A stretch of DNA of 64,000 nucleotides from Bog-756 sp963830165 (GCA_963830165.1 CAWHKZ010000008.1:248001-312000), one strand, 5' to 3'. Shown: positions 53,660 to 62,236, counted from the first letter of the stretch. A program made the numbers and translations. Notes: generated from the letters alone by a model not told the origin.

Positions 53660-53896
53660 ATGTCCGTCAGCGCTTACGTACTCATCCAGACCGAGGTCGG
53701 GCGGGCCGCCACCGTGGCCCGCATCATCCAGGAGGTCGACGGCGTCGTGACCGCCGAGGGCGTCACCGGCCCCTACGACGTCATCGCCCGGGCCGAGGCC
53801 ACGACGGTCGACGAACTGGGCCAGATGGTCGTCGGGCGGATCCAGCTGATCGACGGCATCATCCGCACCGTCACCTGCCCGGTCGTCAACCTCTAG
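53660..53896 (+). CDS. Stand-alone Lrp/AsnC ligand-binding (RAM) domain protein
   Basis: A 78-aa protein consisting only of the Lrp/AsnC effector-binding and dimerisation domain; there is no helix-turn-helix. Pattern: AYVLIQTEVGRAATVARIIQ, VVTAEGVTGPYDVIARAEA, then VDELGQMVVGRIQLIDGIIR. Such SALD/RAM-only proteins bind amino acids and may modulate a full-length Lrp. ATG 53660 is preferred because CAGGAG ends 6 nt upstream; ATG 53654 would add two residues. It faces away from the MFS gene. Confidence 0.88.
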   Translation: MSVSAYVLIQTEVGRAATVARIIQEVDGVVTAEGVTGPYDVIARAEATTVDELGQMVVGRIQLIDGIIRTVTCPVVNL

Positions 53897-54029
53897 CTGG
53901 GTTCGAACCCGGCGGGCACTGTCTCCGGACGCGCCTTCATCCGGTGATTGGGGGATACGCCCGAACGTAGCGCCACGCGACGGCGGGGCGCCCCGACTCG
54001 GACAACCTCTTACTGGGCGGCCGCGGACG

Positions 54030-54275
54030 TTACGGGACCCGGATCATCCCCCTGGTCTGGGACCTGTCGGCGGGATCGAGGTCGGGAGTCCCGGTGACCG
54101 GGCCCGGGGCGGCGGGCTCCTGCTCCTCCGGACCGAGCGCGGTGGCGATGTCGACCGCCAGGGTGGTTCGGCTCGGTCGCCGGGTCGACGGACGCACCGA
54201 CCAGCAGGCGAACGTGGCCAGCGCCACAACCACCGCCCACCCGATCAACCCGATCTCCACGAGGACCATGTACAT
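54030..54275 (-). CDS. Small single-span membrane protein
   Basis: An unrecognised 81-aa protein. Residues 4-27 (VLVEIGLIGWAVVVALATFA) form one membrane helix, followed by an Arg-rich stretch (SVRPSTRRPSRTT) and a Pro/Glu/Asp-rich tail. GAGGAGG lies about 10 nt before the ATG, a strong ribosome binding site that supports it as a real gene. It directly follows the DUF5666 gene on the same strand (45 bp), so the two may be co-transcribed. Confidence 0.6.
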   Translation of the reverse strand: MYMVLVEIGLIGWAVVVALATFACWSVRPSTRRPSRTTLAVDIATALGPEEQEPAAPGPVTGTPDLDPADRSQTRGMIRVP

Positions 54276-54320
54276 CAGTCGTTACCTCCTCTTGGACCGC
54301 TGTTCCAGCCGGAGCGTCCG

Positions 54321-56054
54321 TCAGCTCCAGCTGCCGGGAGCGCCCCGGCTACCGGCCGGCGCCCCCTTCGGGGATCCCGGTGAGCCGGTGGATCCCGACG
54401 GCGTCGACCCCGTCCCGTGCGAGCCGCCCGGGTTCCAGCCGCCCGAGGGGCTGGTCGTGGACGTGGTGGTCGATCCCGAGCCGCCGGTCGGGCCCCAGCC
54501 CCCGGTGTGTCCCGGGTCGGTGCCGGGCGTGGTGCCCACGGGGGGGGTCCACGGGGTGGTGGTCGACGTGGTCGAACCGCCGGAACCACCCGAGCCGTCG
54601 CCTGCCCAGGGGCCGCTGCCCGGGTGCACGGGCGGCGGAGAGCCGACCACGATCCCGGTGGCGTCGAGGTCACCCGATGCGTCGGTCGTGCCGAATGCAG
54701 CGACCGTGGCCCCGACGGTGACGGCTGCAACGCCCTGGGCTGCCGACGGGCCGAAGTAGTGGGTGCTGGACGAGACGACGACCGTCGTCGTGGTACCCGA
54801 GGAACGGGCGACCACGACGTCGTCACCGGTCACGCTCTTGACCGTGCCGGTCACGACGGACCACGCGGACGGGGGGCCGCTGGGTGGGTGCCAGGTTCCC
54901 CCCGGGCCACCATGCCCCCAACTTCCCCCTGAGGCTGGGGGCATGGTGTGGATGTCGACGGACTGGGCGTCGAGCTGGGACGGGTCGGTGGCGTCCGGTG
55001 CGCCGAACGCGGTGACCGACTGCCCGGCGGTGACCCCGGTCTCGGTGGTCCCGTTCTCGGAGTAGGTGGTCGAGCCTGTGGTGTCGACCGTGGTCATGAG
55101 CCCGCCGGGTGTCTGGACGGCGAAGGAGCCAGAGCCGACGGTCTGGACGGTGCCGCTCACCTGGGTGAGGACGACCGTCACCCGCTGGGCGGTGACCGTG
55201 GTGGCGCCGGAGGTCGTGCCCGGGGCCGGCTCGACGGACACCCGCTCACCGGCGGTGACGCCGGTGGGGGCCGTGGTGGTACCCGTCTCGGAGTAGGTGG
55301 TCGACGAGGTGGTGTCCACGGTGACCGGCGTACCTCCGGTCTCCGTCAGTTGGAAGCTGCCCGTGGCCACCGAGGCGACCGTCCCCGACAGGCCCGTCCA
55401 GCTCGGGAAGCCCCGGCGGCCGTGCCCCGAGCCTCCGTCTGGAGCGGTCGGAGCGGTGTGGATGTCGACGGACTGGGCGTCGAGCTGGGACGGGTCGGTG
55501 GCGTCCGGTGCGCCGAACGCGGTGACCGACTGCCCGGCGGTGACCCCGGTCTCGGTGGTCCCGTTCTCGGAGTAGGTGGTCGAGCCTGTGGTGTCGACCG
55601 TGGTCATGAGCCCGCCGGGTGTCTGGACGGCGAAGGAGCCAGAGCCGACGGTCTGGACGGTGCCGCTCACCTGGGTGAGGACGACCGTCACCCGCTGGGC
55701 GGTGACCGTGGTGGCGCCGGAGGTCGTGCCCGGGGCCGGCTCGACGGACACCCGCTCACCGGCGGTGACGCCGGTGGGGGCCGTGGTGGTACCCGTCTCG
55801 GAGTAGGTGGTCGACGAGGTGGTGTCCACGGTGACCGGCGTACCTCCGGTCTCCGTCAGTTGGAAGCTGCTCGTGGCCACCGAGGCGACCGTCCCCGACA
55901 GCTGAGGTGTGCCGTGCCACTGGTCGGCGTGGACACGTGACGACTCGTTGACCAGAGCCGGTGCAGCCCATGCGGCGGTGACCCCGCCGAGCGCCAGGAT
56001 GCCGGCTGCGGTCGCCGCGGTGACGGCGGCGGTCCTCCTCGACACGCTCCTCAT
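54321..56054 (-). CDS. Secreted protein with five DUF5666 domains
   Basis: A 577-aa exported protein of unknown function. Signal peptide residues 1-30 (RRTAAVTAATAAGILALGG, cut after AWA). Then come five DUF5666-type beta domains (pattern LSGTVASVATSSFQLTETGG, VSGTVQTVGSGSFAVQTPGG, VVTGTVKSVTGDDVVVARSS). Domains 1-2 and 3-4 are near-identical pairs. The C-terminal ~130 residues are Gly/Ser/Thr/Pro-rich, compatible with wall spanning, but no sorting motif or lipobox is present. ATG 56054 is preceded by GGGAG; longer in-frame starts lack a signal. Divergent from an ECF sigma factor that may control it (inference). Confidence 0.8.
   Translation of the reverse strand: MRSVSRRTAAVTAATAAGILALGGVTAAWAAPALVNESSRVHADQWHGTPQLSGTVASVATSSFQLTETGGTPVTVDTTSSTTYSETGTTTAPTGVTAGERVSVEPAPGTTSGATTVTAQRVTVVLTQVSGTVQTVGSGSFAVQTPGGLMTTVDTTGSTTYSENGTTETGVTAGQSVTAFGAPDATDPSQLDAQSVDIHTAPTAPDGGSGHGRRGFPSWTGLSGTVASVATGSFQLTETGGTPVTVDTTSSTTYSETGTTTAPTGVTAGERVSVEPAPGTTSGATTVTAQRVTVVLTQVSGTVQTVGSGSFAVQTPGGLMTTVDTTGSTTYSENGTTETGVTAGQSVTAFGAPDATDPSQLDAQSVDIHTMPPASGGSWGHGGPGGTWHPPSGPPSAWSVVTGTVKSVTGDDVVVARSSGTTTTVVVSSSTHYFGPSAAQGVAAVTVGATVAAFGTTDASGDLDATGIVVGSPPPVHPGSGPWAGDGSGGSGGSTTSTTTPWTPPVGTTPGTDPGHTGGWGPTGGSGSTTTSTTSPSGGWNPGGSHGTGSTPSGSTGSPGSPKGAPAGSRGAPGSWS
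54945..55901 (-). repeat. Two 447-bp direct repeats, 510 bp apart
   Basis: Bases 54945-55391 and 55455-55901 are nearly identical, each encoding a DUF5666 pair; one visible difference is CTGCCC against CTGCTC (Gly against Ser) near the ends. Between them lie 63 bp of Gly/His-rich linker. Confidence 0.9.
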
Positions 56055-56191
56055 GGTGATGCTCCCTCTCTCGTGGCCGGTGACCCGTACGACGCCGATA
56101 CCCGATCGGGCCCGGTGCCGTCGAGGTGCCATGCGGCGCGGATGTATGGTTCTTCGCCGGCGAGGGGCAGGTGTTACAGGAGAATCCGACA

Positions 56192-56205
56192 AATTTCCGG
56201 AAATT
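56192..56205. promoter_or_regulatory. 14-bp perfect palindrome AATTTCCGGAAATT
   Basis: It lies in the divergent gap between the DUF5666 gene (ATG 56054) and the ECF sigma gene (ATG 56260), in the most AT-rich stretch nearby. It is a candidate operator for a dimeric regulator. No regulator gene is known to bind it. Confidence 0.45.
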
Positions 56206-56259
56206 CCTGGCCACCATCCGTGACGCCGACGGCTCTCCGCCGAAGTGATACGTGGTGAC

Positions 56260-56805
56260 ATGGATGATGTACGTGAGGGGGAACAGCTGGTCACCGCCGC
56301 ACGCGCCGGTGACCAGGCGGCCTGGGACGAGCTCCTCAGGTCGCTGTACCCGCGTCTGCGCGCCTACGCCGCCAGGCGGCTGCCCCCACCTCACGTGGAG
56401 GACGCGGTGAGCGAGACCATGACCCGGGCGGTGGCCGGGATCGACCGGTTCACCTGGGGACCGTCCGGCTTCGACGGCTGGGTGTTCGGCATCGGTCGAA
56501 ACGTCGTCGCCGACCACTACCGCTCACTCGACCGGGCGACGCGCCACCGCGACACCCGCGCCGACCTCGACGTCGGTGCCCTGCCGGGTGACGCCATCGA
56601 CCTCGGCGAGGACCATGCCCAGGTCCGCCGGTGCTTCGCCCTCCTGCACGACAAGGAACGGGAGCTGCTCGAGCTCCGGGTGGTGGCCGGGCTGTCAGCG
56701 GAGCAGGTGGCGGCGGTCCTCGGCAAGCGTCCGGGGGCCGTGCGGTCTGCCCAGTCGCGCGCACTCGCCCACCTCCGTCGGCTGATGGAGGAGGACGATG
56801 CCTGA
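56260..56805 (+). CDS. ECF-type RNA polymerase sigma factor
   Basis: A 181-aa sigma-70 family factor with only regions 2 and 4. Region 2 covers about 10-80 (AWDELLRSLYPRLRAYAARR, VEDAVSETMTRAVAGIDRF, then DGWVFGIGRNVVADHYRS). Region 4 covers about 120-175 (FALLHDKERELLELRVVAGL, SAEQVAAVLGKRPGAVRSAQ). Predicted to direct RNA polymerase to an envelope- or stress-related regulon. ATG 56260 is chosen; a GTG five codons upstream is possible. It overlaps the next gene by 8 bp, the usual place of an anti-sigma factor. Confidence 0.9.
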   Translation: MDDVREGEQLVTAARAGDQAAWDELLRSLYPRLRAYAARRLPPPHVEDAVSETMTRAVAGIDRFTWGPSGFDGWVFGIGRNVVADHYRSLDRATRHRDTRADLDVGALPGDAIDLGEDHAQVRRCFALLHDKERELLELRVVAGLSAEQVAAVLGKRPGAVRSAQSRALAHLRRLMEEDDA

Positions 56806-57826
56806 CCGCCCGATCTCCGAGCACGTGGACGACGCCCTCCTGGCCCAGTTGGCCGCGGCGATGGCCCCCGAGGACGCCCGGCCCCCGGCGTCGACCATCG
56901 CCGCGCTCCACGCGGCCGTGGCGGCGCGGGGTGTCACCGTCGCACCCGAGCGTCGCCTCGTCGTATGGATCCACCGCAAGTGGGCCGTGGCCGTCGCAGC
57001 CGTGGCCCTGCTGACGCTCGGCACCGGCACGGCGTTCGCGGCCGGCGTTCCGGTCCCGCCGCCCATACGCGTGCTGGCCACCGACATCGGACTGCCGGTC
57101 ACACCGCAGCCGGTGGTGGACGTCCGCAACGCCACGACGTCGCTCCAGCAGCAACTTCGGGCGACCCCGACCAACCCGGTGGGCACGGCCCTGGCGGCCG
57201 GTCACCTGGCCAAGCTGATCAAGGCCCTCCCCGCCTCCCAGCAGCCGAGCGTGCCGGCCATCGCACCGCAGCTCCTCCATCAGGCGTGCCAGCAGGCCTT
57301 CCCGACGACCGGCGGACAGGCGGTGAGGTCGCCGGCCCGGACCGGCCCGACCGCACCGACCGGCTGGGCCGGCTGCCCGGCCGTGACCGGCGCCGGAGGC
57401 CCGGGGGTCGCGACGGCCACCCGGCCGACGACATCGAAGGCTGGGACGACGACGCCCACCGGGCCGACGACGTCCCCGGGCGGACACCCAAGCTCCGGCG
57501 GTTCGGGCTGGCCGACGACCACCGTCTCGGGCGGCTCAGCCCAACCGGGGCAACCGACCACGCCCACGACGTGGCCCGGTCACGGATCGGCCGGTGGGTC
57601 CGGCGCCGGCCCGGGCCATGGCACTGGCTCCAGTTCCGATGAAGGCCAGGGGCCAGGCAATCCGAGCCGCGGTCAATCGAGCGGTCCGTCGGGCGCATCC
57701 ACCCCGGCGACCAGTGCCGGGGGCCGGCAGCCGTCGGTCGCAGCCGCCGACGAGATCGATGCCGGCCAGTCGCCCCACTCGGGCGGGCACGCCGCGTCCC
57801 CCGACGGGCGTCAGAGCGGGTACTGA
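56798..57826 (+). CDS. Membrane protein, possible anti-sigma factor
   Basis: An unrecognised 342-aa protein. The N-terminal 60 residues are cytosolic and helical (ISEHVDDALLAQLAAAMAPE), followed by one membrane helix at 62-82 (WAVAVAAVALLTLGTGTAFA). The long exported part ends in about 170 Gly/Ser/Thr/Pro-rich residues. This topology and the 8-bp overlap with the sigma gene fit an anti-sigma factor, but the HxxxCxxC zinc motif of the ZAS class is missing. The low-complexity tail resembles that of the DUF5666 protein on the other side of the sigma gene. Function is inference. Confidence 0.6.
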   Translation: MPDRPISEHVDDALLAQLAAAMAPEDARPPASTIAALHAAVAARGVTVAPERRLVVWIHRKWAVAVAAVALLTLGTGTAFAAGVPVPPPIRVLATDIGLPVTPQPVVDVRNATTSLQQQLRATPTNPVGTALAAGHLAKLIKALPASQQPSVPAIAPQLLHQACQQAFPTTGGQAVRSPARTGPTAPTGWAGCPAVTGAGGPGVATATRPTTSKAGTTTPTGPTTSPGGHPSSGGSGWPTTTVSGGSAQPGQPTTPTTWPGHGSAGGSGAGPGHGTGSSSDEGQGPGNPSRGQSSGPSGASTPATSAGGRQPSVAAADEIDAGQSPHSGGHAASPDGRQSGY

Positions 57827-57974
57827 CCGGTCATATGGGGGACCCGGCTCAGTCGGGGGAGCCGCTGTCGAGCTCCAGTACTGCGACCGACGCCGGACGT
57901 TGCCGGCCACCGTGGAACAGGCCGAAGTCGACCGGGTGCAGTGCCAGCCGGGGCGGGTCGCCCGGGAGATCGCC

Positions 57975-59120
57975 TCAGCAGATGGCCCCGCTCTTCCGCA
58001 GCGCCGCTACGCGGTCGTCGGGGACTCCCCAGTCGGCCAGGGCCTCGTCGCCGTGCTGGCCCGGGTTGGGCGGCGGACGCCTGATCTCACCGGGCGTGGA
58101 CAGGAAGCGTGGCGACGGAGCGGGCTGGACCACGCCGGCCACCTCGGTGAACGTGCCTCTCGCCCGGTTGTGCGGGTGGTCGGGCGCTTCGCCGGGGGTC
58201 AACACCGGAGCTGCGCACGCGTCGGTCCCGGCGAAGACCTCCTCCCACTCGGCCCGGGTGCGGGTGGCGAAGACGGCGGCGAACCGCTCCTTCATGGCCG
58301 GCCACGTCGACTTGTCCATCTGGGTCGACAGGTCCTCGTCACCGAGCCCCAGCAGGCGCATCAGTTCGGCGTAGAACTGGGGCTCGATGGCCCCCACACC
58401 GAAGTGGCCTCCGTCGGCGCACTCGTAGACCTCGTAGAAGTGGGCCCCGGTGTCGAGCAGGTTCGTCCCGCGCTCGTCCTGCCAGATCCCGGCCGAGCGC
58501 AGGGTGTAGGTCATGGTCATGAGGGACGCCGCCCCGTCGACCATGGCGGCGTCGACCACCTGGCCGGTCCCGGTGGTCCGGGCGCCGAGGATGGCGGCCA
58601 CCAACCCGAAGGCCAGGAGCATGCCGCCCCCGCCGAAGTCGCCCACCAGGTTGAGTGGCGGGACCGGCCGCTCCCCCACCCTGCCGATGGCCCCGAGGGC
58701 TCCCGACAGGGCGATGTAGTCGATGTCGTGCCCGGCCGCCTGGGCCATGGGGCCGTCCTGGCCCCAGCCGGTCATGCGCCCGTAGACGAGCTTCGGGTTG
58801 CGGGCCAGGCACACCTCGGGTCCGAAGCCCAGTCGCTCGGCCACGCCGGGCCGGAATCCCTCCATGAAGGCGTCGGCCCCCTCGACGAGGTCGAGCACGA
58901 GCGCCACGCCGTCCGGGTGCTTGAGGTCGACGGCGACCGAGCGCCGCCCCCTGTTCATCAGGTCGACGTGGGCCTCCTGCTTCGGTGGGTAGGTGGCCCG
59001 GTCGGCACGGTCGACCCGGATGATGTCGGCGCCGGCATCGGCCAGCATCATCCCGGCGAACGGAGCCGGACCGAGGCCGGCCAGCTCGACGATGCGGACG
59101 CCCTCGAGCGGCCCGCTCAT
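57975..59120 (-). CDS. Alpha-methylacyl-CoA racemase (CaiB/BaiF family)
   Basis: A 381-aa family III CoA-transferase fold enzyme. GHDIDYIALSG with His131, NLVGDFGGGG with Asp161 and VGAIEPQFYAEL with Glu246 reproduce the racemase residues His126, Asp156 and Glu241 of the mycobacterial enzyme at a constant offset of five. It is therefore a racemase for 2-methylacyl-CoA (R to S) rather than a CoA transferase. It allows beta-oxidation of branched acyl chains such as sterol side chains. ATG 59120 begins SGPLEGVRIVELAGLGPAPF, the family N-terminus. The frame is open further upstream but unlike the family. Confidence 0.92.
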   Translation of the reverse strand: MSGPLEGVRIVELAGLGPAPFAGMMLADAGADIIRVDRADRATYPPKQEAHVDLMNRGRRSVAVDLKHPDGVALVLDLVEGADAFMEGFRPGVAERLGFGPEVCLARNPKLVYGRMTGWGQDGPMAQAAGHDIDYIALSGALGAIGRVGERPVPPLNLVGDFGGGGMLLAFGLVAAILGARTTGTGQVVDAAMVDGAASLMTMTYTLRSAGIWQDERGTNLLDTGAHFYEVYECADGGHFGVGAIEPQFYAELMRLLGLGDEDLSTQMDKSTWPAMKERFAAVFATRTRAEWEEVFAGTDACAAPVLTPGEAPDHPHNRARGTFTEVAGVVQPAPSPRFLSTPGEIRRPPPNPGQHGDEALADWGVPDDRVAALRKSGAIC

Positions 59121-59273
59121 CGGGCACCGCCGGGGCGGACCGGGACGGGGGACGCCGCTACGGGCGGAACGGCCCGATTCGGAAGGGTGCACGTGCGATT
59201 GAGCATGGCGGGATGGTGTCCCACCGCCGCCCGGGGGTCAAATGCGGCTCCGGGCGGGCCGGTCGGAGGCGCC

Positions 59274-59768
59274 TCAGGAGCCGACGATGCGACGGATCCG
59301 GCCGGTGGCCACGTTGTACCGCCAGCCCTCGACCCGCACGCCGTCGGCCAGCTGGGTGCACTCGCGCACCCGGGCCACATCGGCCCGGAGCGCGGCGTCG
59401 GGGTCGGGCATGGCCAGGAAGTCCCACGACCCGACGTCGTCCACCCCGACCTCGCCCAGGCGGTTCCGCACGTCGTCGTCGCTGCGGTCGGCCAGTGCGC
59501 AGTTGGTGTGCTGCATCACCGCGATCTCGGTGACGCCCAGGAAGTTGGTGGCCAGCACCAGGGAGCGCAACACGTCGGTCGTCACCCGGGCCCCGCCGTT
59601 GCGCAGGATCTTGGCGTCGCCGGGCAGGAGTCCGAGCATGGTGAGCGGCTCGATGCGACTGTCCATGCACGTCACCAGGGCGAAGTTCCTGGCGGCCACC
59701 GGTGGGATGCCGTCGAGGGCGAAGTCGTCGGCATAGGCCGCGTTGGCGAGGAGGAGATCGTCGAACAT
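59274..59768 (-). CDS. Beta-class carbonic anhydrase
   Basis: A 164-aa zinc enzyme interconverting CO2 and bicarbonate. Zinc ligands: Cys and Asp in TCMDSR (about residue 34), His and Cys in MQHTNC (about 87). NGGARVTTDVLRSLVLATNF matches the beta-class strand-helix. The short form with a C-terminal RYNVATGRIRRIV is common in actinobacteria. ATG 59768 (MFDDLLLANAAY) is chosen. TACCAT ends 8 nt upstream, a leaderless promoter pattern. Confidence 0.92.
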   Translation of the reverse strand: MFDDLLLANAAYADDFALDGIPPVAARNFALVTCMDSRIEPLTMLGLLPGDAKILRNGGARVTTDVLRSLVLATNFLGVTEIAVMQHTNCALADRSDDDVRNRLGEVGVDDVGSWDFLAMPDPDAALRADVARVRECTQLADGVRVEGWRYNVATGRIRRIVGS

Positions 59769-59776
59769 GAGCCCGC

Positions 59777-59839
59777 ATGGTACGCGCAACCCGGCCCGGC
59801 CCGGACGCCGACCGGCCGATCCGACCCCGGGGGTAGCGT
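59777..59839. promoter_or_regulatory. Divergent -10 boxes of carbonic anhydrase and galactokinase
   Basis: Minus-strand TACCAT (59777-59782) ends 8 nt before the carbonic anhydrase ATG. Plus-strand TAGCGT (59834-59839) lies 54 nt before the galactokinase GTG. Confidence 0.35.
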
Positions 59840-59893
59840 TGGCGTGGTCGCGACCGCCCGACCGGGCGCCGCCACGAGTCGGGGGTCCAGCGG

Positions 59894-60946
59894 GTGGCAG
59901 CAGCGGGGATCGGGTCGACGAGGACCTGTGTCGGGCCCGGTCGGGTCAACCTCATCGGCGACCACACCGACTACAACCTGGGCCGGGCCCTGCCCATGGC
60001 CATCGGCCTGGGCGTGACGGTCACGTTCACCCCCTCCGGTCGCGACCGCATCGAGATCGTCTCGGACGCCTACCCCGGCGAGTCCGCCGCCTTCCCCGTC
60101 GTCGGCGACATCGACCGGATCGCCGTCCTCGAGCCGGCATGGGCCCGGCTGGCCGCCGCGGTGGCCTCGCTGGCCCGCCCCGACACCGGCGGGTCGCTCC
60201 ACATCGCCTCGACCCTGCCCCGGGGGTCGGGACTGTCGTCGAGCGCCGCCCTGTCCGTCGCCCTGGCCGAGGTCTTCGGGGTCGAGGGCGACGCCGCCGT
60301 CGTGGCCCGACTGTGCCAGGCCGCAGAGCACCGCATCGGCGTGCCCGTGGGGTTGATGGACCCGTTGGTGTGTGCCGGTGGCCGCGCCGGGCACGCCCTG
60401 TGGATCGACGTCGCGGCCGGCACCTCCCGTCCCGTGCCGGTGCCCGGATCGGCCGAGTTCACCGCGGTCGACTCCGGCCAGCGCCGCGATCTGCGCACCT
60501 CGGCGTACCCGTTGCGGGTGGCCGAGTGCGAGGCGGCCGCGGCCGTCATCGGCCCGCTCGGTCTGGCCGGGCCCGACGACCTCGTCGGTCTACGGGACCC
60601 GCTGCTGCGGCGCCGGGCCCGCCACGTCGTCACCGAGTGCGCCCGGGTCGACGCCTTCGCCGACGCGCTCGCCGGCGGCGACCTCGTCACCGCCGGGGGG
60701 CTCATGGACGCCAGCCACGCCAGCCTCGACGCCGACTTCGAGGCCACCACGACCGTCGTCGACGAGCTCGTGGCCGACCTGCGGTCGCGGCCCGGTGTGC
60801 TCGGCGTGCGCATGACCGGCGCCGGGTGGGGCGGCTGCATGATCGCCCTCGCCGAGCGGGGCGCGCTCGACCCGTCGGGTCTGGGCGCGTCGGCCTGGAC
60901 GGTCAGGCCGGTCGACGGGACGGTGGCCCGTCGGGATGCCGGCTGA
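59894..60946 (+). CDS. galK: Galactokinase
   Basis: A 350-aa GHMP-superfamily kinase phosphorylating galactose at C1. Galactokinase signature GPGRVNLIGDHTDYNLGRAL (residues 14-33), GHMP ATP loop LPRGSGLSSSAALSVAL (about 111) and C-terminal MTGAGWGGCMIAL. It is some 30-60 residues shorter than typical GalK, mainly in internal loops. The Glu of the usual GEHTDY is Asp here (GDHTDY), a conservative change. galT/galE are not in the window. GTG 59894 has no clear ribosome binding site. Confidence 0.88.
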   Translation: MAAAGIGSTRTCVGPGRVNLIGDHTDYNLGRALPMAIGLGVTVTFTPSGRDRIEIVSDAYPGESAAFPVVGDIDRIAVLEPAWARLAAAVASLARPDTGGSLHIASTLPRGSGLSSSAALSVALAEVFGVEGDAAVVARLCQAAEHRIGVPVGLMDPLVCAGGRAGHALWIDVAAGTSRPVPVPGSAEFTAVDSGQRRDLRTSAYPLRVAECEAAAAVIGPLGLAGPDDLVGLRDPLLRRRARHVVTECARVDAFADALAGGDLVTAGGLMDASHASLDADFEATTTVVDELVADLRSRPGVLGVRMTGAGWGGCMIALAERGALDPSGLGASAWTVRPVDGTVARRDAG

Positions 60947-60989
60947 GGATCGGCACCCCGTCGACGGTCGCCCTGCGGGTGCGGCGGGC

Positions 60990-61412
60990 TCAGCTGGCCC
61001 GGCGGTGGCGGTGGAAGAACCCGCGCGACGCCTTGCCGTTCGCGAGGTCGGCATCGGCGCTCGCCCCGTCCGGGTTGAGGGCGGCACGGCTGCAGGCCGA
61101 GCACACCCGGACGCCGTCGAGCATCCTGGTGAGCTTCACGCTGCTGCACACCTGGCACTTGCGGCCGACGAACACCTCGGCCGAACGCGCCGGCCGGCCC
61201 GCGGTCAGCACGGCGAGCCGTTCCTGGACGTCCTGGCGCAGCACGAAGCCACCGTCGCCGGTCGGCTGGACGAGATCGAAGGCGATGAGCTCGTGCAACA
61301 GGGGCATCATCTGGTCCAGACGGCGTTTCGGATCGTCGAACGGCTGCTGGGACCGCATGGCCCACTCCGCTCCGGGCTCGCCGATCGCTCGAACTCCTGC
61401 CACATCCACCAT
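60990..61412 (-). CDS. Hypothetical zinc-ribbon protein
   Basis: An unrecognised 140-aa protein. An N-terminal helical region (LDQMMPLLHELIAFDLVQPT) resembling a small winged-helix-like fold is followed by a four-Cys zinc ribbon (CQVC at about 87, CSAC at about 105). A basic C-terminus (GKASRGFFHRHRRAS) ends it. AAGGAG lies 8 nt before ATG 61412, so expression is plausible. Convergent with galK. A nucleic-acid-binding role is possible but unproven. Confidence 0.65.
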   Translation of the reverse strand: MVDVAGVRAIGEPGAEWAMRSQQPFDDPKRRLDQMMPLLHELIAFDLVQPTGDGGFVLRQDVQERLAVLTAGRPARSAEVFVGRKCQVCSSVKLTRMLDGVRVCSACSRAALNPDGASADADLANGKASRGFFHRHRRAS

Positions 61413-61635
61413 CCGACACTCCTTCCGCTCCGGCCGTGCCCGTGGCTGCTCTCACGGTCGTCAACCCCTCGGTTGCCCATAGTGACGGATGTACGGACCC
61501 CTTACAAGGGCGAGACGGTCCCTTTTTTTGCCATCTGGCCGCCAATGTCGGCGAATCGCCCCGTATCCTGCCCCGGGGCCCCTCCACCGCCCCTCCCCGG
61601 GGGCGTCACAATGCCGCGGGCGGCCGTCGGAACGG

Positions 61636-62139
61636 TCATCCCCACCGGTCCTCGGGCCACTCCTCGGGCGGCAGGCCGAGTCGCCGGGTGATCACACGCA
61701 CCAGGACCGCCGGCTTGCGGGCGTCCTCGATGCGGTGGAGCACCCCCTGCCCCCACACGGCCACGTCGATGCTCCCGGTGCCGAGGATCCGGCGGAGCGG
61801 GCTCTGGACGACGGTCACCCGCTCGATCGAGTCGAGCGGGATGTCGATCTGGTTGCCGGTGGCCGCTCCCCACTGGTCGACCACACGGTGGGAGGTGACG
61901 AGCAGCCAGGAGCGTCGCCACCGCACCACCCGACCGGCCAGCCACAGGCACGGCACGGCGACCACGGCACCCTCGACCCAGTGGAGGTCGACCGACGTGT
62001 GGGGGATGCTCACGTCCAGGGCCACCCCGACGGCCACGGCAGCCAGCGCGACGAGCAGCGGGGCGGTGAGGAACGACCAGTGGGGCCGGATGTCGACGAG
62101 GACCTCCTCGGCCGGCAGCAGCTGTGGGCGGGGCGGCAC
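61636..62139 (-). CDS. PH-domain membrane protein (bPH_2, YdbS-like)
   Basis: A 167-aa protein with two adjacent membrane helices (about 25-43 FLTAPLLVALAAVAVGVALD and 53-68) followed by a bacterial PH-like domain (WLLVTSHRVVDQWGAATGNQ, IPLDSIERVTVVQSPLRRIL, GTGSIDVAVWG). This is the arrangement of YdbS/YdbT-type proteins of unknown role in the membrane. It starts at GTG 62139 and is divergent from the helicase gene. The 223 bp after it (61413-61635) hold no gene that I can see. Confidence 0.82.
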   Translation of the reverse strand: MPPRPQLLPAEEVLVDIRPHWSFLTAPLLVALAAVAVGVALDVSIPHTSVDLHWVEGAVVAVPCLWLAGRVVRWRRSWLLVTSHRVVDQWGAATGNQIDIPLDSIERVTVVQSPLRRILGTGSIDVAVWGQGVLHRIEDARKPAVLVRVITRRLGLPPEEWPEDRWG

Positions 62140-62236
62140 CGGTCAGTCCGGGTCGACGAGGCGAAGGGGCGGACGTCCGGGCACCGGCTCAATCTACCGA
62201 GGCCGCCGCTCGAGCCCGGGCGCCACACCCCACCGG

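Noticed and set aside
53899..53910. GGGTTCGAACCC, resembling a tRNA T-arm, just after the Lrp-type gene
   Set aside because: No acceptor stem, anticodon arm or CCA end can be built around it. It is only a short palindrome, possibly a weak terminator.
61502..61535. T-run (TTTTTTT) after a GC-rich stretch as a rho-independent terminator
   Set aside because: I could not find a stable hairpin directly before the T-run on either strand that would serve the neighbouring genes.
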